Source: Daphnia carinata (lineage: Eukaryota > Arthropoda > Branchiopoda > Diplostraca > Daphniidae). From it: a stretch of DNA of 64,000 nucleotides. The stretch lies in assembly GCF_022539665.2 (NCBI RefSeq), contig NC_081331.1, positions 4,870,501 to 4,934,500 of the forward strand, written 5' to 3'. Shown piece by piece: positions 33,436 through 45,561 of the stretch. The translations under genes and the position numbers were made by a program. The notes beneath the pieces are model-generated. The model saw only the letters and a list, made by a program, of their open reading frames with translations. It ran no database searches and was not told the DNA's origin. Numbering within the stretch: position 1 is the first letter of the stretch; the number at the start of each line of letters is the position of its first letter.

Positions 33436-36400
33436 ATGGCTATCGTGGAAGGAGATTTTCCGCGTGGCGCAAAGGCCAGAGACGAAAAGAGGGAACATCA
33501 TGCACATGAAAAGAAGAGGAAAGTCGAAAACTTGTTCAAGGTAAAGCAAAGAGAGTGATTTCCAATGCTTCATATGCTTGGTATTCCTATAATCTCTAAC
33601 ATTATTTTATCTTATGAATGTTTTCAATTAGGGTGCTGCCTCCAAAAAAGTCAACAAGAGAAGGCTAAACCTAAAAAAAAAGCATTCAAGAATAAAAAAG
33701 GAAAGACAGGAACTTCAATCGTTGACCACCAAGGAGAAAAAAGTTATTGAGAAAGAAAAAACAATGCTTGAGTCTATAGAACCTTTGACATTTAAAGTGA
33801 GTACCTTTTGCATTGTTATTGGGTATTAAAATGCTAATCTGTATGATTTAGATGCTCGCTGAAGGAATGCAGCTCTTGAGTAGGGTACAAGAAGTCAGAG
33901 AAATGGATGTACTTCTGAGTCTTCCGGGGAGAATTCAGGCTGTTGTCCCAATTACAAATATCTCCACACCATACACTGACTTGCTCAACATGCTGGCGCA
34001 AGGCGAAGATGTTGAGACAAAAAGTTTGAAAGAAATCTTAGTGGAAGGAGAGCTTTTTCCTTGCAGTATTAAGGAAGTCACCAATGATGGATCATTCAAA
34101 GTGACAGCTTCTCTAAATCCTGTTGATGTCAATAGTGAGATTCCATCAACAGCGCTCTGCAAAGGAATGGTATCCCAAAATGTGCTTTGCAGCTGTGAGG
34201 TCTTAGCATAACCATTTTTTTTTTTTTTCATACTAGAAAATAACTGCTGCTGTACAAAGTGTGGAAGATCATGGATACGTTATGGATCTGGGTATATCGA
34301 ATGCCCGCAGCTTTTTACCCAAAGTACCCGATCAAGATTATGCTATCGGACAAATTATATCAACCTGTGTGACTGGCTGCCAAATTGATGGCCATGTAGC
34401 AACTCTGACGCTTTCGACAGTTGATTCGATCAAGTTCAAGCAAAACGTGGAACTTAATCTTTCCACTCTTATTCCAGCGACAAAACTTACCGTGACTGTG
34501 AATAAGGTAATTATTACATTTCAAGCGATCCATGGCAAGAGCTCTATGTTTGCATTAATTTTATAGGTCCTACCGCAAGGGTTGGTAGTCACGTTCGGCA
34601 ATTTGGTGGGCTACGTCCATAAAGATCATCTTGTTAACGCTAATGACAACGTATCATCTTATGAAAAGAGTTCCAACTATACCGCTGTTATTTTATATAC
34701 ACTGCCATTGATCAATGCAGTTTATCTCAGCCTAAAATCGTCGCTCGTTAAGCCTGTCAAGGAAAAGAAGGAAAAAGACATTATAGTTCCTGGTCAATTC
34801 TTTGATGCCATAATTACCGAATCAACTGCTGTAGGACTCTTCATTCAACTAAACAAAACAGCCAAAGGCTTTGTCCCAGTACGGCATCTCAGTGATAATC
34901 AAGACATCTTTGAAGATACTAGATCCTTATTCCCAATCAAGTCCCGTAAGCGCTGCCGCGTGCTTAATCATGCATCTGTGGATGACATTTACATCTGCAC
35001 TATGAAAAAGTATTTTTGTTTTATTGCATCACTTCCGAAATATTCAAGTTCTAATTATCTTAAATTTATAGGTCGCTATTGACGCAAAAAGCTTTACGAT
35101 ATGAAGATTTCACCGTCGGTGAAGTGCTAGAAGGCAAAATTGATTCGGTTTCGCCGGCTGGCATATCAGTCAATTTGGGAGTCAATTTGAAAGGTTTCAT
35201 TCCAAAGTTGCATTGGGCAGATGATCCAAGACTTAAAAAGCCAGAACTTAGATTCCGCGTGGGGAATACTATCACCTGTCGAGTTCTGAAGGTAATGGTC
35301 GACCGAAAAAACATCCATTTGACTTGCAAGAAAGCGCTGCTCGACGAAACCGTTGTTGCGTATACCCATCCGAGCCAGTTGGACAAAAACCTTGGCTTGA
35401 AAGGGACGGTGGTCATGATAGAGAATAATGGTGTTCTCGTTTCCTTCTTCGGTGACCTTACTGGATATATGCCACGGAACAGGCTATCGAAGAAGGGAAT
35501 TTCCGACATCAGTCGTTATTTCTATATCGGGCAGGTGATTGATTGTGTAGTTCACGACATTCACGAGACTGGAAAAGTTACACTGACTCTTGCCAAGCCA
35601 GACACAGAGCAAACAGTCAAACGTGCGGCTCAACCTGTTTCGAACTTGGGATCCATTGTCACTTGCAAAGTCGAGCGCGTTTTTGACGCCACCGACGGCG
35701 GCAGCAGTGGACTAGAGGTATGTATATTTTATGGCAATGCACTAGGCAAACACTGATTATGTTTGTATTTTTCTACAGGTTTCGATTCCTTCGTTGAAAA
35801 GTACAGGTTTTATTCCAGTTGGACATTTGTCAGATTTCCCTAAACTTGCACCGCACCTGCTTCACTGCTATCGTCCAGGCCAGATCATTGAGGAGGCTGT
35901 CGTTTGGGTATGTTCGAAACTTCAAACGGTCTTAACTCTCAAGCCTATCATCGTGAATTACATCAAAGAAAATTGCTTCCCCGGATCCATCGAAGAAATG
36001 GGAATGATCTCGGTGTTTCCCTGCGTTGCCGCAAGGCAAAGATCATTTGGCATTTTTGCGTCGCTTCTGTGTCCACCTAACAAGTTTGAAGTTTTATTTC
36101 CATCTAGCCAAATTCCTGAAGAGCTGCATTCCCTTTCGGAGAAGGATGTTCAGCACCTAACTATGGAAGGCCGAGTTATTAAGGTCGACAAGGAAGCGAA
36201 AAAGATTTCCCTAAGTGCATTGAATACCAGTGTCCTGCAAAGTGATGCTCGTGTGTTGGAAGCGTTTCTACGGGAACGTGAAAGAATTAGGTCCCACTTA
36301 ATGGAGAGCTCAGACGAAGGTTTGAAATATCTAGCAAACCTGAAAGTTGGTGACGTGGTGATAGGAAAATTGCTAGCAGATTTCAAATCATCCGCCAATT

Positions 36401-39400
36401 TGGAATTTGAATTACCCAATGGACTTAAAGCAATCGTTCCTGCTTATCATCATGCCAAAAAGATTTCCAAGGCAAACGACTTGATCGTTGGTTCTGTTTT
36501 ATATTGCGACCTGATTCTCCGAGTTGTCTACGTCACAACAAAAGATGACGTCATTAAACGCATTACGGGCACTAGCAAATTGGAGCCCAGGGGCAACAAG
36601 CAAAAAGGCAAGATTCTTTTGAATACGGACTACTTCAGTTTGGTGTCACTCGTTGATGGGAAAACCAAAGACATCGCTTTCATTTCCAATATTAGGAGCA
36701 TTAATGAAACTGTTGCCCCATTACCTGCCCCCTTCGAACTTGGGGTCGACGTCGATGTAGCTATTGACTCTGACACGGAAGTTGGCAAAATTGCTACGTA
36801 CCACAAGACGCCCGTAAGTTGGGATGCAGTTAATCGTTCTCGTAACAAGCGCGCCTCTTCATCAGATGATGGTCCAAAGAAGAAAAAGGCAAAAAAAGAA
36901 AACGCAGCGAAAACTAATGGAAAAGAGTCACAGGAAAATGTTGACCCCCCAACTGAAGTCAAAACGAAAAAGACTCAAAACAAGAAAGCGCAAAAACAAT
37001 TATCCGAATCAAATGGCACAAAGGAGACTGAAAAATCAAGCTTATTAGAAACCGATAAATCTACCGGTGAAAAGAAAAGAAAAGGCAAGAAAGATCTTAC
37101 AGAACAGAAGGAAGAGACTTCAGAAACTTGCACGAATGGAGAATTAAAAGATAATCCTTCGTCGGCTAACGAGACAGAAGCAAAGAAGGCAGCAGCAAAA
37201 AAGAAAAAAGACGTGCCCGCAAAGAAAGAAACGCCAGTTCCAAAAGGGAAAAGAAGCACGTCTGAAAACAAAGACAAGTGCGCAGAAGATCAAAAAGATC
37301 TTTCTCCATCCAAGAAAAGAAGAACGGAAGCGATTGCCGAGAGTACCACGAAACAGCCGCAGCAATTCAATCCTTTAGCATTGCCGCGATTATCGATTGC
37401 TTCGACATTCAAATGGGATGATGATATGACTACTCTGCCACTTTCAACAACTTCACAGGTTGCCGACAGTTCAGATTCTGAAGATGAAGACGCAGACAAA
37501 GAGAAAGCGGTAATTAAAGATCGGCGCGAAAGAGCACGTGAAAAATTGGAACAAGCCAAACAAGATGAAGCCAAATTGTCGAAAATCGAAGAAGAGTTGA
37601 ATAATCCCGACCGGGCCCCCGTGACGACGGACGACTTCGACCGCATGGTGCTCTCGTCTCCAAACAGCTCTATTCTTTGGTTGCAGTACATGGCCTTCCA
37701 CTTGGAGAACGCCGAAATTGAAAAGGCACGGACAGTTGCCCAAAGGGCGCTGAAAATCATGAGCTTCCGTGAGGAACAGGAAAAGTTTAACGTCTGGATC
37801 GCTTGGCTCAATTTGGAGCACATGTACGGCACGACCGAAGGCTACGAGGCCACTTTACAGGTAACCATTATCGTAAATTAAACCAAGACATTCGCCATGG
37901 TAGTGTTGTGCATAATATAATAAACGTGCTTGTTCCCTTGTCGCCCACAGGAAGCTCTACGCTATAACGAGCCGTTTAAAGTGCATCGTCAGATGGCTTT
38001 GAATTTCGAACAAAGCGGCAAGTTTGACGAGGCCGAGTCGCTCTACACCACAATGCTGAAGAAATACAAGCAGAACAAGTCTGTCTGGATGAATGCTTGC
38101 CTCTTTTACGTCAGAAATTCAAAATTGGACACGGCGCGCGGTGTTTTCCAGAGGGCATTGTCGATCCTCGACAAGAAAGAGCGTAAGTACATTTTTAAGT
38201 AATACAATCGGTTCGCAGTTTGGGGCCCCCGCAACGTTTTTCGTTTCATGGCCGTTGATAAACGGAGTGACTTGTTGTTCTTCTTGGCTTCCTCCTTATT
38301 CCTCATTCCGTAACCACTCCCACCCACCTTTAAGTTCGCCGCACGTTGTGCGTCTCTAGTTAACGTTGCGTCCCCCTTTATCTTCATAGCTTATTTTGGC
38401 GCCCTGTTCTCAAAGTTTTAAGCAGTAAAGGTGAGCGTTTTACTAACTAGGTTAATTATCGTACTCTGGTTTGAATGTCCAAAAACAGCGTATCTCTCGT
38501 TTTGTGTTTCACTTGAATATCATGCCCCCCTTTTAAATTTGCATTACATTTCTGTTTATTTTTCTTCCTTTTTTAGATGTTGACTTGATTAGCCGGTTTG
38601 GTCAACTGGAGATGAAATTTGGTCAACTAGGCCGGGGCAAAACGCTCTTTGACACTTTGTTGATGTCTTACCCGAAGAGGACGGATCTCTGGTTGGTTTA
38701 CATCGATACGCTCACCAAAGTTGGCGATGTAGAAAGTGCACGGTAAGAAAATTTTCGACATTATTAAGACACTTTTGTTTGGTTCTTTGTTATCCATCTC
38801 GCTGTCTTCCCAAAACGTAAAAACTACCCACGGCCTCGTTGCGATGATGAGAAAAACATGCGTAGGCGAACCACGTTTAAAAGGAAAAAGAAAGAGTCGT
38901 TCCCCACGCCGCTGTGTAGTTATACGCTATATGATTGATATTCTCAAACAATAACTTACAATCCCTCGGCAACCCATTTTCGTTTCTTCCATATTTTTGT
39001 TTCCCTCCTCTTTTCCCTCTCATTTTATGTTTAACAATTTTTTTTATTCTATCTCTCCCACCCTTTTTTTTTTTCTTTTTTAATATTTCCTTTTTTCGTT
39101 TCATTCTCAACTTATTATGTATTGAGGTAAAGAGGATTTGTGTTGTCCGGCCGTCGGATAGAGAGTCTCTTAAAGTGTTTGTAGTTGTAGATAGCGAGGA
39201 GATTCTTTATTCTTGTTTGTTTGGTGCGTCTCATTGCCCGCTGTTCATGCGAGATAGATGGACGGAGAGAGAGAGTTGTTCGCCCTGTTTTACAGGTTGC
39301 TATTGGCGTCATGTCTTGCCTCATTCCACTTATAAATGCAGGGGAATTTTTTTATCTTAAACAAACAAGATTGCCGTCCCGAATCAATCCCGCATTTTCC

Positions 39401-40324
39401 ATGGCCGTAGTCAGAGACAGCCATTTAAAAATATGTTCGGCCCATGTGACTCTTTAAAAGATGTTGATATATTAATCGTAATTTTCTTCACCTATTGTCC
39501 CGCCATCGGAATGAAAAGAGGAAATCAAAAACAATTTGACTGGCCTGTTCTGGTTGATTGAGGTTTGTAACCCAGATTACGAAACTGGTCATCGGTTCAG
39601 CATTTTCTATATGGTCATTATTTTTAACTGCTACCTTCCGCAACCCGAGCGTGCTCCGTTTTTTTGTGCTCTTCTCTTTGACCGAAGCGCTCCCAATTCT
39701 GTATTGCGCCATGTCCAGGTCGCCGGCCGGCACTTCGTCTTCATTAATTTTCAAAATATTTTTTTTTTCTTTTCTTAGCTCCTCTTTTTTTTTTTCTCTT
39801 CCTCGGTAATTCAAACTCGTGACGTGTTCATTTTCCAGGCTTGGGTTCTCCGCTTCCGTCGTCATTTGACAGAAGGGAGTTGAGAAAAAAAAAATAACGA
39901 GTGATTATAATTTCACGCAAAGGCCCAAAAACGACTCCCACAACTAGCGACTTTTTTTTTCACCCCTTTCCTTCTGTTTGTCTGCGTTATCACACGGAAA
40001 GATTCATGATTTTGTTTTCTTTTTTTTTCCCTTATCTTTTGCTTTGATTGCGTGCGTGATTAATTCTTCTTCGTCTTCTTTTGTTGTTGATGCGCGCCGT
40101 GGTGGGTGTACTTTTCTTCCCAACTAATTACGGTTGATTGTGCAATTTGTAGGCAAGTACTTGAACGCTGCATCACTCTGCAGCTACCTGCCAAAAAGAT
40201 GAAGACAATCTTTCAAAAGTTTCTCGAGTTTGAAACGCATCACGGTGACGAAGAAAGGCAGGACTATGTCCGCAAGAAGGCGCTCGACTACGTTGAATCG
40301 AAAACCGAAGTCGCCGACGAATGA
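33436..40324 (+). CDS. PDCD11: rRNA biogenesis protein RRP5 (PDCD11)
   Basis: Ten exons fit in frame for 1532 residues: 33436-33540, 33632-33796, 33852-34169, 34237-34506, 34567-35009, 35072-35717, 35779-37860, 37951-38182, 38577-38742 and 40153-40324. RRP5 is a nucleolar factor that binds pre-rRNA and is needed for processing in both subunit pathways. The N-terminus is basic. A long series of S1 RNA-binding domains follows, for example GEVLEGKIDSVSPAGISVNL, GTVVMIENNGVLVSFF and DAIITESTAVGLFIQL. A Lys/Glu-rich linker spans 36830-37340. The C-terminal HAT repeats (NSSILWLQYMAFHLENAEIE, FNVWIAWLNLEHMYG, KSVWMNACLFYVRN, TDLWLVYIDTLTKVGD) end at KTEVADE. The order S1 array then HAT is diagnostic. 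The last intron (1.4 kb) is far longer than the rest. Confidence 0.95.
38743..40152 (+). other. Large final intron of RRP5
   Basis: This 1.4-kb intron is rich in T and C and separates the last two HAT exons. Other introns of the gene are 55-400 bp. No coding exon, repeat or small RNA motif was recognised, although its open frames look superficially long because of the T-rich composition. Confidence 0.8.
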
Positions 40325-40503
40325 GTGCAAGTGCTCATCGGAAACACCAAGCATCTTCTTCTTCACCTCGGTCGTCATCATCGCCTCATTTGCTGACGTG
40401 TGGGTTTGTTTTTGTTTTTTTATTACCTCCTACATTCTATCACCATAAGCCGAGAGTCTTTTTTTTTTTTTGGTGGGTTTCAATGACTTCAAGGCGATTC
40501 GCC

Positions 40504-40509
40504 AATAAA
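40504..40509 (+). terminator. Poly(A) signal of RRP5
   Basis: A canonical AATAAA lies about 180 bp after the stop codon, with T-rich DNA beyond it. Confidence 0.6.
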
Positions 40510-41399
40510 AACATTGAGCGGTCTGATCAACAGCCAAAAACTCGGGAATGAATGATACTATGCATTTCGCTTTTAGTCCTTAAAAAAAAACAATTTCTGT
40601 TTTTACTTTCACGATCGAATCGCCTACGACAGGTTGTTTTTTTTTCTCCCCCTGTCTGTGATGTATTTGATTTTGACGGTTGGTGGAACAAAAACGAAAT
40701 GCCATCGTTAGCCTATGGCTTCTGACGAGCCCATTCGTCTTGCTGTAGTTTTTCAAATGGGAACTTCACGATGCAATCACGTCGTCTTTATTATTAGTCA
40801 GACACATTTGAGAAAATGGGGAAGCGAAAAAAAAAGAAAAGAAAAATCTTCTTCTTTATTTTTGATTGCCTAATATCATCGATCCATCATTGGCGTTTGC
40901 GTGAGTCAGACTGATGTGCGTGCTGGATTGCTGGGAGAGAGTGATGGACACCCGCGAGCGGCGCTCCTCATTCGCTAAGCTATTTTTTTTTTTCTTTTTC
41001 ATATCTGTAGTGTAACAGGGAAGGGAAGCATCGGGTGAATCTTCCCAGTATCAAATATTTTTATTGTGCCGTAAGGATAAAGAGAGAGTTGCTGACTGTT
41101 AGTCCAATTCTTTCGCTCTGATGTTAGTAGCGTGCCCAATGTAAAAGAGAGAGAGAGAGAAAAGAGGAATGCCCTCGTATTTATGCCGACACTATCGGAT
41201 CATCAAGAAAGGCTGGTCAAAGGATCTGAGAGTTCTCAATCGGGTCGTAGAGGCACTCGCCCGATTGCCTATTGCATACATCAGACACCTTGGCGCGCGG
41301 CCCCTCACTCGCCTAGTCATGCAGAGGGGAGAGAGAAAAGTTTAAAAGGAGGAAGTGTAATGCCTCCAGGTGTGTGTCAGTAGATTTTCGGGTTACGGA

Positions 41400-41419
41400 G
41401 TGTGTGTGTGTGTGTGTGT
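41400..41419. repeat. GT dinucleotide microsatellite
   Basis: Ten uninterrupted GT units lie in the gene-poor interval, with shorter GA runs nearby at about 41149-41160. It is likely to vary in length. Confidence 0.85.
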
Positions 41420-41774
41420 ATCTCCTTTGGCTTTACAAGTCTTTGAAAACATTAGAGAGTGAGCTACCACCTCTTTTTTTATCTTGCAAGATGTTTCTCT
41501 TTTTGTTTTGAGTTAAAAGCGATGGGGTCGAGTGCCTCATAGTCTCCCTCTTCTATCCGTCTAGTAGAACCTTCTTCCTTGTCTCGTCTATACTTTCCCA
41601 TCCTGTCCATTCGCCAATACGTTTTTTTCCGTTTCTCTTTAAGAAAAAAACGTGCGAAGGAGACGAAATTCAACAGGGTCAAGTATGTGGCTGTTGCACC
41701 AACGTCCTCCTATGGATAGAACCCGACAACCTACGTTGACTCTTGTTAAACTATAAAATAGTAGTCTGTACCTG

Positions 41775-41793
41775 TTTTTTTTTTTTTTTTTTT
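41775..41793. repeat. Poly(T) tract
   Basis: Nineteen consecutive T residues, the longest T run noticed in the window. Confidence 0.85.
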
Positions 41794-43181
41794 CTGTTTA
41801 TTTTTTTCCTGCTTCTTCCTGCATTCTCTCGGATATCTGTCTGGGTTTGACTGAAAGGTGTAACACATTTAGAGACCCACACGTGGCAGACTGGCAGCAT
41901 CAGTTGAGCTCTTTTCTAACTTTACGATCAACTCTCCGCTATTTAGTTGGCCCTTTCTCTCTTTCTTCTACTCCGACGTTTATTATGGATAGCGGCACCC
42001 GGTTAATGCACGCAAGGGAAGCTACCGGCTACTTAAAACGAACTTTTCTTGCCGCCAAAAATAGGTGAAATCTAAAAGAAATAATAATAGAGAGGAATTG
42101 AGAATAATTTATGCGTACCGATTCTCTTTTCGCATTTTTTTGATTGCATGTGAATTGATCTATTATTTTTTTTTTGTTTGACCGGAACTTTTTCGTTTGG
42201 CTTTCCCCGTTTTGGGATTTTATTTGATTTCATTTTTATAAAATGAAATGCTGCTGGCTGATGGCAGTCCGCAATCCATTGCTTTCGGGTGGCCCGATCG
42301 TGGCCCCCATCGCGCGCGCCAAAGAACTGCCAGATCTTGATATTTAAGTTTTTCTTTTTTTTTTAATGCTCGTTGTTGTTGCGCCCCACAAGTAGTCGGC
42401 AAAGTCTTCCTTTTGTTTAGCAAAACGACACAAACGGACAGAGACGAAAACGTTTTTTTGATCATCCGCTGCGGATGAGTAAACAACGTGAGCGACGAAA
42501 AAGGAAACAGTCGATCTTTTGTTGGTTCTTTCCTTCTTCGTTCAACAGAGTCTCGTAACTGGCCTGTAATACTAGATTTGGAAGCTTTGGTGAGTTGTCG
42601 ACAACTCTGTTTTGCTACTTGAGCAGCTAAAAAAAAAAACAACAAAAACATCAGCAACAAGCTGAACTGAACGCAAGTGAAATACGGCATTTTTATTCCG
42701 GTGAGATGCGTGCCGTATTTTCATATGATTATCAACAGGTGGAAGAAGACGAGCGTTACGTGTTTAGATTTTTATTTTTTGGTTCGAGTTTTGGTTGGGT
42801 TCGAGTGTGACGAAGAGGAGGTTACCCCAAAACATGGAAAGGAATTAAGGAACCGATGACAACTAAGGAAACACGGGCAAAAAGGACCTCGTTGTGGTTG
42901 CGTTTGTCCCCTCCTCTTGCACGAAAATAACGTTTTTTCTCAATCACATATTTCTTTTAAAATTATTTTTGTGGGTGGAACGTACTTCCTCAATAGAGGA
43001 TATCGTCACGTTCGATTCTGAAAATCCATAGAAAAACAAAAATTATGGCCATCAAAAGTTCAGTCAGGCACAAGAAAATTGTGTGTAGCGTTAAAGAAAA
43101 ATCCAGTCCAGTTCGTTTGATGCAGGAAAAAACGGGCCATTCGAGTTGGCCAGCCGCACTCACGGACAAGCTACCGCAGCC

Positions 43182-43199
43182 AAAAAAAAAAAAAAAAAA
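43182..43199. repeat. Poly(A) tract
   Basis: Eighteen consecutive A residues. No retroposed gene or target-site duplication was seen next to it, so there is no sign that it is the tail of a retroelement. Confidence 0.8.
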
Positions 43200-45561
43200 T
43201 GACATTTTTTGTTCTTTTTAAAACTTGTGGCTTAATAATTCGCGTGCCACCACGACTACCAGTTGATACGCCCAGTCGGTCGCATTGTGGATACTGGGCG
43301 TTTTTTTTTTTCTAAATTTCGTGCCCAGTCTGTGGAGCTACTAAACCAAAATCTACGGGAATAGCACAGACAAGTGCCTTAAAAAAAAAAAAAAAATGGT
43401 TGTTTGGTTAGTGACTTTCTTCCGGGGTATGCGGGCTGTTATTTTGGAAGGAAAAGCGGACAGCAAAAAACAAAAAATTTGAAGTAAAAGAAAAAATTGT
43501 TTTCATTTGTCGAGAGAGAAAAGAGGATGTTCCGCATTGCGACGATTTTCATTGGGGCTTTGTGGTAGCTGAGTAGAACAAAGCTGCAGGTTGGCATCCT
43601 GGCAATTGTCTCTTCGTCATCATCGTTGACTTGGTCGCAGCAATTTATTTCATCACAGGGGCGTGCCAGGGCGAAAATGCTTTCAGACCAACAAAAAGAG
43701 TCTCCACTCAAAAAGGTAAATATGACGTAGGTAGGTACCAAAGAGAAAACGAAAACAAATTCTTGAGCAATTATTTAATGGGAGGAGGTCACGAAAAGAT
43801 GACTTGAAAATCGAGATCCATTCCGACTGACTCCCTAAAAAACTAAAAATCAAAACAAATCTTTCAAAATCTTGAAGGTACAAGAAAATGTGGACGAGTA
43901 AAAACAAGTGAAGAATGCTGCTCGAAGATATTTGCACCGCTCGAGGTAAATATTTAAGCGAAATACCACCGCACACGCAGGGCTGTGTGCGTTCCATGTA
44001 CATGTCTTGTTTGTTTTTTTTTAAATTCTTTTTTATTTTGCCTGCATCAAAAGGGAAAGAAAAGTGGACCGCGCTGCTGGGCACGTTCCATACTTGCATG
44101 GTTTCTACCTACACGGACGAGGAATTGTATTGAGTTTTGACGGGATGTGACGGCAGCCCATTCTTGCGTGGCGATTGTTGATCGAGATATTGTTCTCGGA
44201 TGACAAAAGAAGCCGAAATGTTTGTGGAGGTTCTCGTGTTGTTAGACTGTGGACAGACGCAGAGAAAAGAAGAATGATTGGCGTTTTGGCTACACGCCAT
44301 TGTGCAAAAGGAAAATTGAAAACACATCACGGTACGTAATGATACAATACTCTTCACATCCTCGATTTCATTTCTTTTCTCTCGCTGTCACACTTGTTTT
44401 GTTCCCGCTTATTATCATTAGATTCTTCATTGATCTCTACAGCGTTACATGTCTGCATACCTTCTATTTGCCTTCCTTTTCTCTGCTATTTTTCTCGCTT
44501 TCAATTGCCATTTCTCAATGACAATGCCTGTTTTCTCCTTCTTTTATTCAATTTAAGCAACAAGAAAATGGGATAGAAACCGTCGTTTTTAGGCGTCAAT
44601 ATGGGCACAAGTTTTGTCTGTTCAATTGGCTACGCTTCGCTGATGGCGGATGTACGGGGAAAAAAAAATACGATGTCGATGACGTATCGCTACATTCATG
44701 GGCGGCTATATATGGTACCAAGACGAAAGCGTATCGACAATAATGAATTTAGAAATCAACGCATTTAAAGTCGAATAGATGGAGAAGAAAAATGGAATTT
44801 TAAATGGGAAACCCATCGCGTGTGCTACCCCTTCAAAATAATACGAACCATGGAACAGACGTGGTAGAGCCTGACACATTTTTTTGTCTTGTCCGAATGG
44901 ACAGGAGAGTAGCCGGGGTAGGGAAGCAAAAAGCTGTATAAAGGTAAATTTTTTATCTTTTTTTTTATATACCTGGAAAGAAGGTGGAGGAGGTTCTAGA
45001 CTATGGAATGGAGTAGGCGGAGCTTGTCTTGTGGCATTTGGGGCTCGTGTGTGTTAAATTTTTTTTTTCTTTTCTCTCTTAACTCTTGCTGCCTTTACCT
45101 AACCTACCTTCTCCCTGCGCAGTTCGTTCTTCTTGTATAGTCTTCTTCAAGAGAACAAGAAAGCGGAAGTTTATGCAGGAGGACTCCCCTCCCCTTTAGG
45201 GAGAGAAGAAAACGATTCAAAAGTAACAGAGAACTCTGACTAGGCTAGCAGTTGTGTGTTGGTCGCCGTTCAACACTCGTCATCGCATTGTGTGTCGTCC
45301 TTCTTGCCCTGGGGTTGTTAATCGTCTCTCTCACCCGCTATAGTTGATCGTAGATGGTCGGTCATGATAAGTGTCCGGTCAAAAACAGGAGTTAAAACAG
45401 ACGATAACCGCCGACAAAACAAACTCGAAAACCTGATTATTCAGTTTTTCCTTTTCCTGGGTTATTGAACTGTTTAATTTGACGTGACCCTCGAGTGCAT
45501 TTTTCAACAAGTGAATTCAAACAAATTTCCTTAGTGACCGGTCATCGAAGCCGCCAATAGA

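Larger units (their letters stand above)
40325..45561. other. Five-kilobase gene-poor interval upstream of the MIEAP-like gene
   Basis: This holds the RRP5 3' UTR and the presumed promoter and leader of the gene starting at 45562. It is T-rich with long homopolymers and a GT microsatellite. No spliced coding model was found. The one open frame with a hydrophobic start (42220-42690, minus) is treated under findings. Confidence 0.5.

Noticed and set aside
36630-37832. Several long minus-strand frames
   Set aside because: They are shadows of the large RRP5 exon caused by its Lys/Glu-rich codons.
43182-43199. Poly(A) tail of a retroposed element
   Set aside because: No reverse-transcriptase remnant, gene copy or target-site duplication is visible. 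It is a simple homopolymer.
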